The notes below the pieces were generated by a model. That model was given only the letters and a program-made list of their open reading frames with translations, was not told the DNA's origin and ran no database searches. This document shows, piece by piece, positions 10,421 to 22,610 of a stretch of DNA of 64,000 nt. The DNA lies in assembly GCA_037783415.1 (NCBI GenBank), contig JAZGTN010000087.1:186001-250000 (forward strand). Reading direction: 5' to 3'. Made by a program: the position numbers and the translations under genes. Source of the stretch: Leptasterias polaris (lineage: Eukaryota > Echinodermata > Asteroidea > Forcipulatida > Asteriidae). The first letter of the stretch is position 1. Each line of letters starts with the position of its first letter.

Positions 10421-11739
10421 TACTGTACATTTGTAGATGTGCTTTCCGGCCTAAAATGTGGAACGACGTCACAATGACGTCATTTATTGCGCATTTTCGC
10501 CCATGTACAAAACACATGGAGATAGTGAAAACAAATCCGACTTCTAGAAACACAGTTTTTCAATTAAGCTCAAATTTAACGTTCTAGATTACACAAATGT
10601 TATTACACAAATGTTTCTTAAAACAAGAAAGATTTTAATGACGATCAGTTTAAAAGCATCAAAACTTATTAAAACATTGTCAGTAGAAAAAAACCCAAAT
10701 TCTCAGGCAAATTGAACGCCATGGGTCATCTGCCTAGAATTTGATATGTGTTTATTAACGACAAGGAGTAAAATTTTTAACTTTTTAACAGATTGAGGGC
10801 GCTATACGAGTTTAACAGTGCTTTTTCTGGCATTTTTTAAACTCGATAAAGCCCTGAACCCATTAATGACCCGTGTTGTTGCCGTTTTTGTAGAATATAC
10901 ATAGAGTCATCATTCCTGTCGCCGACTGACACAAGTCTACATTCATTCACAAAAATCGAGAAGAATTGTTGATGTCTGAGCGTTGTGTCGTGTGTACACG
11001 CTCAGATAGGTCGTTATTCAGGTTTCAACATGAACGACGAAAACATTTCGCCATGTTATGGGCGATGTTGCCGGCGTGGTAGACTTGCCTGCGCTCGGGT
11101 CCCGTTCGCCGGAAAACGATATGTTTTAGCGATAAAAAGAGCTGATTGAGGAAAGGTGTGGTAAAGAGAAATTAGTTTTTCCATGGCTAAACGGTCAGAG
11201 TGTTGGATTTGGGGGTGTGAAGAGACAAAATTACAATACACTCGTATCCCATATGAATTTACTGTTTTAGCCTAAACAAATATAACATACTCGATTGGCA
11301 TTTCAGGGTAGAATTTTTTTTACAATTACGATTTAAATACAACAGCATTTAGCTTTACATGCATTTATGGTTATTTTTTAGTAAACTCGTAATCATTTCT
11401 GAAACGGTCAGTTACATGTGTAACCGTTCGCATTTATTATGGTCAAAATTTCGCGACACATTTTGAGGCTGATTTTTAAACATTTATCCGAACCGTAATA
11501 ATGTAGATGTTTAACCGGTTGATCGGATCATAGAGCAAGGATCGGATGGTTAACCGTGTGACCGTCACAGGCAGGCTTACAAAGCCTTTTTATAATTGTG
11601 TAATCATTTCTGAAATGGTTGGTAACACGCGTTTCATGAACAAAAAACCTATTAACACAACCACTCAAACTTTCAAAAACATTGGGGCTTAATCACAGCA
11701 TTTTGACTTTGCGCAATCACCCTGCAAAATAAAAGATCA

Positions 11740-12790
11740 ACTGCAATCGATTTGTTGTGGAACGCCCTCTAGCGTTCAATGTTTCTTGCAACTAATGCCG
11801 CACGCAAAGTAATGGTCACAATTTCGGAGCACTTTTCAAGTGAATTTGTTTACGCTGATCCCAACCGTTAACATTTAAACGATTAACAGGTTTATCGTTT
11901 GGTTAACCGGGTAACCGTGCAATCGATTTGTTGTGGAACGCCCTCTAGCGTTCAATGTTTCTTGCAACTAATGCCGCACGCAAAGTAATGAAATAACAAA
12001 GACTTAAGCCTGTAAATTGGAAACGATATAGGTGTGTGTGGCAATTATTATGGTCAGCATTTCGCAGCACTTTTCAAGTGAATTTTTCAACGTTTATCCG
12101 AACCGTACAAATGTGAACGTTTAACCGTAAGATCTGTCACTTAACCGTGTAACCGTCACAGACTTACGTATAAGCCTGCGCATTCACGGTTATTTTTTTG
12201 TAAACGTGTAACCGTTTCTGAAACAGTTGGTGACCCGTGTAACAGCAGTTTCATAAACAACATTTCAAGTAAAAAAAACCTGTTTACACAACCGGCATGT
12301 GATCAAAAACATTGTCTTCATTCTTCATTTCAGAATTTTGACTTTGCGCAATCACCCTGCAAAAGCGAGCATGCGCAATCGAATTGTTGTGGAACGCCCC
12401 CTAGCGTTCAATGTTTCCCACAAATATTGCTGCACGCACAGTTGTATTGAAATAACAAAGACTGAGTCTGTAAATTGGGAATGATATGTGTGTGTGTTTT
12501 ATGGGATATTGTGTTGTGAAATTCGTGATCACAGTTATTATGGTCAGCATTACGCGGCACTTTTTAAGTGAATTTTTCAACGTTTATCCGAACCGTACAA
12601 ATGTAAACGTTTAACCGTAAGATCTGTCACTTAACCGTGTAACCGTCACAGGCTTATGTATACATGTAAGCCTGAGCATTCACGGTTATTTTTTGTCAAC
12701 ATACCGTTTCTGAAACAGTTGGTGACCCGTGTAACAGCAGTTTCATAAACAAAATTTCAAGTAAAAAAACCTTTTTACACAACCGTGCAT
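11740..12790 (+). repeat. Tandem degenerate repeats within the 4.0-kb element
   Basis: GGAACGCCCTCTAGCGTTCA with its flanks occurs at about 11760, 11935 and (changed) 12390. A longer block with GTTTATCCGAACCGTACAAA, CTTAACCGTGTAACCGTCAC and CAGTTGGTGACCCGTGTAAC occurs at about 12045-12300 and 12530-12790, a spacing near 490 bp. A more diverged version starts near 11400. No coding content is seen. Confidence 0.75.
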
Positions 12791-12798
12791 GTGACCTA

Positions 12799-13020
12799 AT
12801 ATCCTAAAGCGTACAAATATGAAAGAGTTAGATCCTACATGTATATCAAATTGAAGCATAGTACATGAACCTAACTCTCAATGTAATTTTTTTTTTTATT
12901 CTTAATTAATTAGCCCATTTACAGCGAGGTGAATATTTAATTAGCCAATCTTGAGACCACTGTACATGTATCTCGAAAAGTATACAACCGATCGTCAAAC
13001 TTTTTTCAGTTATAGACTCC
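12799..13020 (+). repeat. Internal direct repeat, copy 2 (copy 1 at 10198-10420)
   Basis: See copy 1. Its 3' boundary is the start of the 130-bp monomer array, which suggests the array was expanded from the CCGATCGTCAAACTTTTTTC edge of this segment. Confidence 0.8.
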
Positions 13021-13795
13021 TTGGGCATTGGAGATTAGCCTTGGGTAACCGTGACCCCATGTTGACCTTTACTTCCAGGTCAACCGGAAGTGGGACCATA
13101 TCTCAAGAACTACCCAACCGATTTTCAAACTTTTTTCAGTTATAGACTCCTTGGGCATTGGAGATTAGCCTTGGGTAACCGTGACCCCATGTTGACCTTT
13201 TCTTCCGGGTCAACCGGAAGTGAGACCATATCTCAAGAACTACACAACCAATTTTCTAACTTTTTTCAGTTATAGATTCATTGGGCATTGGGTAACCGTG
13301 ACCCCATGTTGACCTCCACTTCAAGGTCAACCGGAAGTGGGACCATATCTCAAGAACTACACAACCGAAGTTCAAACTTTTTTCAGTTATAGACTCCTTG
13401 GGCTTTGGAGATTAGCCTTGGGTAACCGTGACCCCATGTTGACCTTTACTTCCGGGTCAACCGGAAGTGAGAACATATCTCAAGAAATACACAACCGATT
13501 TTCAAACTTTGTTCAGTTATAGACTCCTTGGGCATTGGAGATTAGCATTGGGTAACCGTGACCCCATGTTGACCTTTACTTCCAGGTCAACCGGAAGTGG
13601 GACCATATCTCAGAACTACACAACCGATTTTCAAACTTTTTTCAGTTATAGACTCCTTGGGCATTGGAGATTAGCCTTGGGTAACCGTGACCCCATGTTG
13701 ACCTTTACTTCTGGGTCAACCGGAAGTGGGACCATATCTCAGAAACTACACACCCGATTTTCAATTTCTTTTCAGTTATAAACAATTTGAGCATT
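12980..13795 (+). repeat. Six tandem monomers of about 130 bp
   Basis: TTGGGCATTGGAGATTAGCC-type starts occur at 13021, 13151, 13281, 13398, 13528 and 13657. Steps are 129-130 bp, except one of 117 bp where GAGATTAGCCTTG is missing. Each monomer has GTAACCGTGACCCCATGTTG and a GGGTCAACCGGAAGT string. The similar short ORFs across the array are the monomer read in one frame, not genes. Confidence 0.9.
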
Positions 13796-14071
13796 AAATG
13801 TTAGACAAGGGTTACCATGACCCCATGTTGACCTTTATTTCTGGTTTAGAAGCTCTTTTCGAGCACATGGTTAAGTTAGAATGAAGGTGAAAGTTAGGTT
13901 TAGGTTCAGGGTCAGGTTTAAAGACAGTTTGAGAGTCAGTATCAGAATGAAGATTTAGGTTTTTAGGCACACTTAAAGTCAAAATAAAGGCCTGTCAAAG
14001 ATCAAGGGTCTTCTATCTCAAAGTCAGGCTAACTTTAGAGGTTTGGAGCGTTTCATCAAAGTAAAAAAAAA

Positions 14072-14112
14072 CGGAACAGCTTTGTGTTTGTCCACAAACA
14101 CATAATGGCTAG
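14072..14112 (+). repeat. 3' terminus: subterminal inverted repeat, hairpin and CTAG
   Basis: CGGAACAGCT (14072-14081) is the exact complement of the 5' end. The hairpin TGTGTTTGT-CC-ACAAACACA spans 14083-14102, TAATGG is the spacer, and CTAG is at 14109-14112, followed by T and the resumed ATT repeat. Confidence 0.85.
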
Positions 14113-14438
14113 TTATTATTATTATTATAAGCATTTCAAAAATATTGTAAATGGCCTCATAACTACGTCACGGTGGAAAACGGATGGGATCAAAAACAAA
14201 TTTTACAAAAATTCTCAAACAACGTATGATAGTGTATTTAAACACATCACTGAACTAGTACATGTACATTGTATGTGTAGTTTAGTTTAAATGCATTTAA
14301 TAAGTTCTGTACAGTGTACATGTAGGAATACATTTGGCGTCGCTGTTGCATTGTACTGCCCACCCAATATTTGTAAAATTCATAACTCCTGAACCAGGCA
14401 TTGGATTTAACAATCCATACATCATTTGAAAGGTCTAA
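14113..14438 (+). repeat. Resumed (ATT)n tail and an old satellite-like monomer
   Basis: TATTATTATTATTATAAG continues the L2/CR1 tail. From about 14380 the sequence reads CATAACTCCTGAACCAGGCA, CAATCCATACATCATTTGAA and AGGTCT, the diverged monomer that recurs throughout the 2.76-kb units. Confidence 0.6.
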
Positions 14439-15553
14439 AGGCCCTGTAAAACCTTGACGTTTTAGCCAGCATATGCCGATGTACAATATGAAAAATTTGG
14501 CGAATACGCTGGCGGACGTCGAATAACTGATGGGTAAGTTTTGTATAAGTTAAGAGCACGCTGAAGCATGCTGGTATACGTCGTAGTAGAGCAAGGTCGT
14601 CAAAAATTGTTGTGCATGCACAACAAAATTTTCAACATATGCCGGCGTATGGTTCATACGTCCCGCATACGCAGGCCAAAAGTTTTGGTAAGTTATGCGA
14701 TCGTTGACACACGTACACACACGTTACTTGTAAGTTACTCATACATGTAAGTCGACATACATGCACATCATAACATAATACCTAACGTACCCAAAACTTA
14801 TTTCTAACCTATGAGTAACATGCTTTGAACCTATGTCGAGCTTATCTCCAACGCAATTATTGACGTACATGTATGTAGACGTTTTGACGTGTTCCAGACG
14901 ACCAGAAAACTTACTGAACGCATTTCTAACTTACAGCTACCGTATACATGTAATGGCGTATTGGCAGCGGTCTTCGAAGTTTTCTTCGGCATGACGGTGA
15001 TGTTGATACTGCGATGTCTAGTGTAGTTACATGTATGATTGGAATCGTCGAGCGGCAGCCTTTTTATAGGGTACGACACGGTGATCGTCAGCGATACGCT
15101 TCACGCGCTATGCATAGTAAGACTATCGTTCCAGGGCATATTGCTTTTTGATTTCCTTGTAAAATGTTTATCTGTTATTCATTTGTAAGTGTAGTATTGT
15201 AATTGCTTGTTCATTTTATTTCTAATTTTGGCCTATTGGTTTATTTGTAAAGCGCCATGAGCATAGGATATGTGCGCTATAGAAATACAGTTTATTATTA
15301 TTATTATTATAAGTTGTGAACGCCAGCAACACGCTAAATTCGTTGGTATAAGTTATCTAAACGTTATGGAAACGTTCTACATGTATATAAGTTACTACTA
15401 CGATATGTATACGTCTAACTCGTTATGAATACGCTTGTACATCATACGCTCAAAATTGAAAAAAACATCGATAATTTAGCGTATGCCAGCGTTTTAGAGA
15501 AATTTGTATACGTTTGCATATGCTGGCTAAAACGTCAAGGTGTGACAGGGCCT
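14439..15553. mobile_element. TIR transposon (PIF/Harbinger-like MITE), 1.1 kb, TAA duplication
   Basis: Ends are AGGCCCTGT and ACAGGGCCT. The inverted arms extend about 75 bp and include CCTTGACGTTTTAGCCAGCA near 14452 and its complement near 15523. TAA flanks both ends (14436-14438 and 15554-15556). Removing the element joins GAAAGGTC-TAA-TAAACTC, which rebuilds the surrounding monomer. A 3-bp TAA/TTA duplication is typical of PIF/Harbinger elements; the superfamily is inferred. No transposase is present. Confidence 0.75.
15130..15312 (+). mobile_element. L2/CR1-like 3' UTR fragment with (ATT)n tail
   Basis: GTAAAGCGCCATGAGCATAG, then GTGCGCTATAGAAATACAG, then (TTA)n at 15291-15310. This is the common 3' end of invertebrate L2/CR1-like elements. 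It lies inside the TIR element. Confidence 0.65.
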
Positions 15554-15556
15554 TAA

Positions 15557-16015
15557 TAAACTCAACCAGAACTACAAAAAATGTGACCCAGTTTGACCTT
15601 GCCTTCCGGTTCAAAACAAAAGTTGAAAAGTTATGGTTCAAAAAATCATAACATCTGGACCACACATTGGATTTTTACAATCTATACATCATTGGGAAAG
15701 TACAGTGTATGTAACAACTTAAGAAACGATACACAAAATGTGACCCCATTTGACGTTGACTTCTGGTTCAAACCAGAAGATGAAATTCAATATTTCAATA
15801 CAATCATAACTCCTGAACCACACAATATATTTTTATCATCTATACGTTATCAGAAAGGGCTCCAAAGACTTAAAACAAACACTTCACAATTTAGGATTTC
15901 ACCTGCCATTTCCGACAAAAAGCTCTCGGATACATGTACATCCATCTTTAGAAGTTGCATAAAAAGCAGGAATGGCCCACCGAGAAAGCAATCAGTGGTA
16001 CACATAACCTTTTAA
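15557..16015 (+). repeat. Old satellite-like monomers
   Basis: Repeats of the motif set CATAACTCCTGAACCACACA, ATCTATACATCATTGG..., ACACAAAATGTGACCCCATT, GACTTCTGGTTCAAACC. Each is about 110-130 bp and diverged. A 140-aa ORF here is a chance reading of these monomers. Confidence 0.6.
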
Positions 16016-17053
16016 AGCAAATTTTACCTTACACTAAACAGGACACTGAAAGAGCACCAGCAAACTGATAAATAAACAACAGTGCGATCTCACAATGAGT
16101 TATGATGATTAGACCTTAAGGGCACTTGTGTCACTACTGGCCATAGTGGAAGATCAAAGATGCACAAAGCAAGAAGTTGGTTTGACCATTGACCTTCAAA
16201 CACATTGGGTTATGTACGAGTCACTTATCATTACGAAGAGCTCGCAGGTTACAAGATCCCTGTTGATATGAGGTTGGTTGCCTGTTTTGAACAGCCCCTT
16301 GTATGCTTCATTGGATTAAAATCAGTACGGAGGACTCAAGTCTGATATCAGACTCAAGACCGGACTCAAGTCCATTTTTTTGTGGACTCAGACTTGGTCT
16401 CCGAGCACTACATGTATGATTAGTACTTGGACTAAAACCCTGGGACTCGACATAACTCAGAAAAAAAGGGGAAAAACATGCAACTTTTAACGGGAATGCT
16501 ATTTAAACTGTTTATGATGTGTTTGTTTGTCAAGTTTAAAAGTATTTTTGATGTTTTTACACTTCTGTTTTTTTCCATAATATTATCAATTAAAAATGTT
16601 TTGTCCCAACCTAAAGGTTTTGAAAAACTAGAAACACTTCTGATGTTGTGGCCGTGGGTCTACACTGTATGGTTCCCGACACAAAATCAACACAAAGCAA
16701 CGTAATCGTGTTTAACCAGCGCATAATGTGACGCCACGAGTGGGAGTTACTTTGCATTCAAATACATGTACATGTACAGTGTAGGACACCGTTGTTTGTG
16801 GATGGGGATTCGACAGCTTTTCAAAGGAAATTTGTTAATTAAATTGTTTTTACAAAGTTTCTTGGGTGCTGGAACAATATACCATCATTCTGTGACATTG
16901 GTGGATGTTCGGAGAATAAATCAGAATCCGCAGAGGCACTTTTCCATGATTTTTTATGAAGGGGGGGGGGGGGGGGTCGTTCTGATCATTGACAACACTC
17001 GATCCAATTTTGAGCAAATAATTATTTGCAGCACCTATTTCACAGATGATTAA
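16016..17053. other. Intergenic stretch, no gene recognised
   Basis: At 16331-16400 GACTCAAGTC/GACTTGAGTC-like strings repeat in both orientations (a small cluster of inverted copies). An uninterrupted G tract of about 18 bases lies near 16961-16977. The ORFs are short and not recognisable. Confidence 0.4.
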
Positions 17054-17218
17054 GGGAATCAATGTGTGGTGAAGAGGTTTTAAACTAGTGGTTTAAACCC
17101 GCCGAGGCCTGGTTCTTGATAATTTGACCGAGACGAAGTCGAGGTAAAATTATCAAGAACCAGGCCTCGGCAGGTTTAAACCACTAGTTTAAAACCGATT
17201 CAACACACTTTGATTCCC
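17054..17218. repeat. Near-perfect palindrome with about 80-bp arms
   Basis: The left arm begins GGGAATCA and continues through GGTTTTAAACTAGTGGTTTA and GCCGAGGCCTGGTTCTTGAT. The right arm returns through the complements to TGATTCCC. The centre is near 17135 (GACGAAGTC). Only scattered mismatches are visible. It is probably one end of a foldback/MITE element together with the palindrome at 17360. Confidence 0.85.
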
Positions 17219-17359
17219 ATTCATAAATATCTCCCCTTGAAAATATAGACAAAAACCTGTAAAAAGTTGAAAACAAATGGGACAGTTTTGCCCTTCGGTC
17301 GTCCGCAGCTAGCTACATTGTAGCTCACTTCGATTCTGCGTTAAATTTCTAGACCCACT

Positions 17360-17488
17360 GCACAACGCGGAACGCGGAAAGATGCGCGCCCTTCCAGTTT
17401 GGGAGTTAACTCTATGATTCTTGTGTACAGTTTGACTCCCAAAATGGAAGGGCGCGTATCATGTCTGAATGTGCGTTCCGCGTTGTGC
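17360..17488. repeat. Second palindrome: GCACAACGCGGAACGC arms
   Basis: GCACAACGCGGAACGC at 17360 pairs with GCGTTCCGCGTTGTGC ending at 17488. Inside, GCGCGCCCTTCCA and TGGGAGT pair with ACTCCCA and TGGAAGGGCGCG. The loop is about 30 bases. It lies 140 bp from the preceding palindrome. Confidence 0.85.
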
Positions 17489-17649
17489 AAACTGTGTTTA
17501 AACACTTCTAGCCGTGTTTATATCACTCGTTTAAACATGGCCACGTGATGTCCTCTCGACCAATCAGAATGAATAAACTGTCCCAGCTATTTATTTCAAC
17601 CACGCATAAACGGGTTAAACTGTATTTTTGATTTACCTATTCTTGATTT

Positions 17650-19730
17650 ACCTTCTGAATAGTATTTTTATTTTTTTCATTTTTTATTTATTGGTATATA
17701 CTGTATACAAACAAAATGACCAGCAGCAGTAGCTGAAAGGGTCACTTAACAATGGTAAAAATATAAGCACATGTAAAAATATAAACAATCACATATTAAA
17801 GGGCAATATAGTAAAAAGTACAAAATTTACAAAACCCTTCATAAAAACTATTACATTTGAACAAGTTGTGGAATGGTAGATTTCCTGCATCTCTCTGGTA
17901 CAATGGTAAAAATGTAAGAACATGTAAAAATACAAACAATCACAAGTCATATTAAAGGGTCATATAGTAAAAAGTACAAAATTTACAAAACCATTAATAA
18001 AACCTATTACAACATTTGGGCAAGTTGTGGAATGGTAGATTTCCTGTATCTCTGTTTTGCATTTAATTGAGTTTAAACCAGACATGTTTCGTAAGACCCT
18101 AGAATTAGTGCTAGATTTGGAAGGTGGAAGCAACTGTCTGTGACGGTCCGATTTCAAAAGATTAGTCCCAAAGTTGTGAAGTAAGTTATTTCTACGATCA
18201 GCCAACGATGGTAGTTTGGTCAAATCAAGAGCTTCAGTGTAATGGTATTTCTTTCCAAGCATTATTTGGACTGCTCTCTCTGGATAAATTCTATTTTCTT
18301 TGACTGGGATTGAGTAATGGAAGTATGCCAAACTGGCGAGGCATATTCTAAAACGGGTCTGATGTAGGATTTGTAGACAGTACACTGTACATGTAACCAT
18401 ATCTTGGATGGGAACCCCTGATTTTCTCAAAATGCATAGAGTATACAAGCGACGAGAGGCTTTGGAAACAATTTCAGAGATATGCAAATTCCATTTAAGA
18501 TCACTTTGAATAATAATGCCTAGAAGTTTAAAATTAGAAACTACATTTAATTGAACCCCATTGAGAATAAAATCAGTTTTATGTGTTGTCTGTCTCAAAA
18601 AAGAAATATTCATTACATTGCACTTGACAGGTTTGGGAAGAACATCATTAAGTCTACACCAATCTGAAATATTGTTGAGATAATTTTGAAGAGCAGGTTG
18701 ATGATTTTGGTTTTTGCTCACGACTTCACCCAGAGTTAAATCATCAACATATTTCCATCTGTGAGGACATTCATTTGCCACATCATTGACCAAGATTAAG
18801 AACAAAATTGGCCCAAGTTTAGTGCCCTGTGGTACTCCGCATGATACAGTACATAGTGGTGATAAGTAGCGGCCAAGTTTAGTACACTGAGAACGTTGGG
18901 TTAGGAAACTACAAATAACTGGAATAATTGATGGCTGAACCCCTAATTGAATTAGTTTGGAAATGACAATGGAATGATTAACTTGATCAAATGCCTTGGT
19001 GAAGTCAATTGTGGTAAGATAAGCATAGTGTCCAGGTTTATCGAGTCCCTCTAGAACAAATTTTAGCATGTCTACAAGATAATGTAAGGTACATGTAGAG
19101 CATCCCTTAAGATTGCCGAACTGTTTAGTATCAATGTGAACAGAAATGTCACGAACAATCCATTCAGCTAAAAATTATTCAAAAATTCTGGCAAACAATG
19201 GCGTTAATGAAATTGGGCGTAATTGGTCATAAGAAGTAACTTTGGTTTCTTTAGGTACAGGAGTAATGACTGCAGTTTTCCACTTGATAGGAAACACTCC
19301 TTCTTGCAAACAAGAATTAAATATGATGGTTAGCGGCATGGCCAGTTCAGGAGAAAATTCCTTAATTAATTTGACAGGTAAGTCATTAGAATGACCTGCT
19401 TTAGACGTATTCAAGTTCCTAAGAGCCTTAAGAACCTGACCACGATATATTGTTGGAGGTGGAGAGATAGCAGGAAGTGTAGGAGGGGAGTAATGTTAAA
19501 TCAAGTGGAGGAAGTTGATTACAAATGTTAGCAAAGTGAGTATTGATAGCGGCTGCAGTTTCAAGAGGATTATCCTCAGCACCTGGAATATTAGTACGCT
19601 TAGGCCCCAGATTACACAATCTTTTGATATATTTATGCCAATTTCCTGGTTGGCAGGTCTTTAGATCTTGCACAGACTGGTTATAATAAATACTCTTAGC
19701 AACTCTTACTTCTCTTTTGCGCAAACAATA
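17650..19730 (-). pseudogene. 5'-truncated non-LTR retrotransposon (jockey/CR1-like RT), frameshifted
   Basis: On the minus strand, pieces read in order. 19724-19428: pre-RT region. 19414-19175: SKAGHSNDLPVKLIKEF, then KWKTAVITPVPKE and RPISLTPLFARIFE. 19069-17960 (369 aa): TTIDFTKAFDQVNHS, GVPQGTKLGPILFL and WKYVDDLTLGE, which keep both catalytic Asp positions. One stop and frame changes separate the pieces. The endonuclease is missing. The 3' part holds a tandem repeat of about 150 bp (17740-17880 and 17880-18050, containing AAAAGTACAAAATTTACAAA). The clade is not settled. Confidence 0.8.
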
Positions 19731-19915
19731 ATGCAGACAAAACTAAGCCCAATCTACATGTAAGACTTGGCATGCTATAAATAGATGGTTCGTCATGTCC
19801 ATTTTTCGTTGGTTTATGTTGATTGGTCCATGGAAATTTTCTACTTCCATGATTAGTTGTCCAACACTCATAATGACACGCTGACACATACAGATTTCAA
19901 ACAAGTCGATCACCT

Positions 19916-20094
19916 ATAGACCTTATGCATTGACGTCACCAAGCCGCCATCTTAGAGGTAAACTGATGATGAAACAATGGAAACGCGCTGATTTGTACGC
20001 GCGGCGCACAGGACTGGCCAATGAACATCTTCCTTTTGACCTCTAGGCGAGGGCGCCCTACTCAAATGACATCATATGCATTTATAAGGTCTAT
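19916..20094. mobile_element. Short TIR MITE, about 180 bp
   Basis: ATAGACCTTATGCATTGACG at the left pairs with the complement ending in TTTATAAGGTCTAT at the right; one arm has a few extra bases. A CCGCCATCTT motif and GACGTCA/TGACATCA strings lie just inside. No coding content. Confidence 0.7.
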
Positions 20095-21369
20095 TTGTAA
20101 TTTTCTGCCTCCCCTATCTTTCCGCAAGAAGTTTTAAGTGTAAATTGATTCAATACACAATGGAGATCTAAATAAGTTTTTACTTTTTAAAAGGGTACAA
20201 ATTATTTCTCAAATTCAATCGCACTGTTATATTGTTGCTATAAAAAATTTTAATCATGAGGCTTTTGTAACAGGTGACAATTTCATGTCTATTTTGTAAA
20301 AAGCTTAGACTTTGCTTAAGCCTGAACCGAAACAACAGTGTTTGCTTTTATTTTAACCAACAAATGCTTGAATATTTATTACATTGTATCATTACTGGTT
20401 CTACAAAAGAAACAACAATCAAATGAAATATAAAAAATTTAAAAATATGTAATCTAAAAAATAAATGAGCTTACCAAAACAATCCAGAACAAGCATCGCA
20501 CTTCATTGGCAGAAAGTCTATAGATAAAACAATCATAAAAACTAGTTCAGTCGACTTACTTACTTCATGGAACAATTGTATCAAGGAAAAAATAATTTGT
20601 TCTGAGAAATCGACTGTTTTATTACACCATTATACTGAAAACTTATACCCATTGAAAACACCAAACAAAAGGTCAAAGATACATGTTGACAACCCTGTGT
20701 ACTTGTACGTACATATATGTAATATTGCATGTTTTGGTATCTGGTGCTATTCAAATGCCCTTTCAGTGATGATGTCAGATGTCAGATGTTCACATGTATA
20801 CAGCCTTGGATTAAGGATTCAAACATAGAGGGCGATGTGGGGCAGAGTTAATTGAATTAGTTCTCAATGTCCGCTGTCTAATCACAAATCCATGAAAATG
20901 TCTGTTGATTGAAAAAGTATTAACTGGGGCAGAAATTAGGGGATAAGATTGTCCAAAAACGCAATTTTTTTAAATGTTCTTTTTTAGCGTTTTTGAAAAT
21001 TGTGTGCACGTGTATCCGATCACCAACGCATATCCAGCTTTCTATAACCCCACACTGTGCGGCATATCCCTTTGATGTTTTTGGCGCGGCGCACAAAGCA
21101 AAATGTATAACAAATTGTAGGTTTTGAATTACATGTAGTTTTACAATAAGGTTGTTCCGACCGAAATGGATGTTAGTCATTCTCCTTAGATAGTGTCGGG
21201 GCCCGGGTGTTAATAACATTATTTTTAAGAAAAGGATTATCTCAGTGTTTTTTCCCTTTCAAGTCCGATGTTTTCATATATACATGTACCAACTGGTGCC
21301 ATTTTGATGACGTCATATAGACGTGCGCCATTTTGATTACGTCATGCCGCCCTCCCCCCAAAAGTCTGT
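20095..21369. other. Intergenic stretch, no gene recognised
   Basis: AT-rich with scattered short ORFs. The longest (minus, 20920-21219) has no recognisable motif. ATTTTGATGACGTCATA and ATTTTGATTACGTCATG repeat near 21300-21345. Confidence 0.35.
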
Positions 21370-21745
21370 GGAGAACCCTTTCCGAAGTAGTCTAAATATC
21401 ACTTCTAACTCAACTTACAGTCCGGAAACCAGATAGCTATGACTCACCACCGTGACCTTGACCTTTAACCTTATTTATCCCCAAAACAATCCCAACTTTC
21501 TTTTTTCTAAGAGCAACCCCCCACATAAGTAACAAGTCCAAAGTTTACTTCTACCTCAAGTTAATGTACAGTGCGGAAACCCTTTACTTAACTCACCACC
21601 AAGACAATGACCTTTGATCTTCACCCCAAAAATACTCCCAACTTTCCTTTCTACAAGAGCATTTGAACCTTCCTTTCTCTAAGGGCAACCCCAACCCAAG
21701 TTACAAGTCCAAATGTCACTTGTAACTCAAGTTACGTCCATAAAC
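21370..21745 (+). repeat. Degenerate tandem repeats of about 145 bp
   Basis: Two to three copies of a unit containing ACAAGTCCAAA, ACTCAAGTTA, CCGGAAACC, CTCACCACC, TGACCTTTAAC and CCCAACTTTC. Copies begin near 21380, 21525 and 21685. Noncoding. Confidence 0.65.
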
Positions 21746-21797
21746 CCCGGACAAACGCTGTAAGCAATTATAATAAAGAGCATTGTCAACATAGGCC

Positions 21798-22610
21798 ATG
21801 TCATTACCGGAAGGCTCCATTATAAACTCATCATTAGTATCTGGTACATTTCCTACTGACTGGAAAGAAGCTTTAATAAGCCCTTTATTTAAAAAAAACA
21901 ATCTTGATATGAAATTAGAAAACTACCGACCAATCAGTAACTTACAATTTATTTCTAAATTAACTGAGAGGGCCATTTGTGACCAACTTTATTGTCACAT
22001 GTCAAAACATTCCATGTTTCCGGTTTTTCAATCATCTTACCGGAAGCATCACAGTACAGAGACGGCTCTTATAAAGGTTAAAAATGATTTACTGATGAGG
22101 ATGAATTCCCAACATGTTATTCTGCTTATCCTTTTAGACCTGAGTGCAGCGTTCGATACTGTTGATCACGTAATTTTATTGAAACGTCTGCAGTCTAAAT
22201 TTGGAGTCACTGGCAAGGCCCTCGATTGGTTTTCGTCTTATTTGTCAGATAGAAGTCAACGCGTATCTATTCAAGGTACCTTATCAGAAAAGTTTAATAT
22301 CAACTGTGGCGTTCCTCAGGGATCCTGCTTAGGACCATTTTTATTCATTGTCTATGCCTCTAAATTGTTTGACATCGTTGAGCATCATCTGCCTGATGTT
22401 CATTGTTATGCCGATGACACTCAGCTGTATCTATCTTTTAGACCCGATGATAAATCTTGTCAAGTTGCTGTAACTATAATGGAAGATTGCATTAGGGACA
22501 TCAGGCAATGGATGTTGCATGACCGGCTTCTAATTAATGATGCTAAGAGTGAATTTTTGATCATCGGATCAAAGCAGCAGTTGAAGAAAATTATTAAATA
22601 TTATTATTAA
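21798..22610 (+). pseudogene. L2/CR1-like reverse transcriptase fragment (270 aa, RT core open)
   Basis: One open frame covers the RT core: ENYRPISNLQFISKLTER, HHSTETALIKV, LLDLSAAFDTVDHVILL, NCGVPQGSCLGPFLFIV and CYADDTQLYLSF. Both catalytic sites (the FDTVDH Asp and YADD) are intact. The frame starts inside the RT N-terminal region and stops before the thumb/C-terminal part at a TATTATTATTAAAG tract, so it is truncated at both ends. Endonuclease and the SLWN-type tail are absent. Strand is opposite to the neighbouring elements. Confidence 0.8.

Larger units (their letters stand above)
10078..14112 (+). mobile_element. Complete non-autonomous Helentron/HINE-like element, 4.0 kb
   Basis: The 5' end is a stem-loop (10078-10107). 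The 3' end (14072-14112) is CGGAACAGCT, the exact complement of the first ten bases AGCTGTTCCG, then a 9-bp-stem hairpin, a 6-nt spacer and CTAG, followed by T. The element splits an (ATT)n tract. A 5' hairpin, a subterminal inverted repeat at the far end, a 3' hairpin and a CTRR end are the features known for Helitron/Helentron elements. Inside are only repeats: two copies of a 220-bp segment (10198 and 12799), two of a 260-bp segment (12040 and 12530), and six 130-bp monomers. No Rep/Helicase ORF exists, so it would depend on an autonomous partner. Confidence 0.75.

Noticed and set aside
12951..13781. Short ORFs in the 130-bp repeats
   Set aside because: They are one reading frame of a noncoding tandem repeat whose period, 130 bp, is not a multiple of three.
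20920..21219. 99-aa minus ORF
   Set aside because: No motif, no neighbours, and length within chance expectation in this composition.
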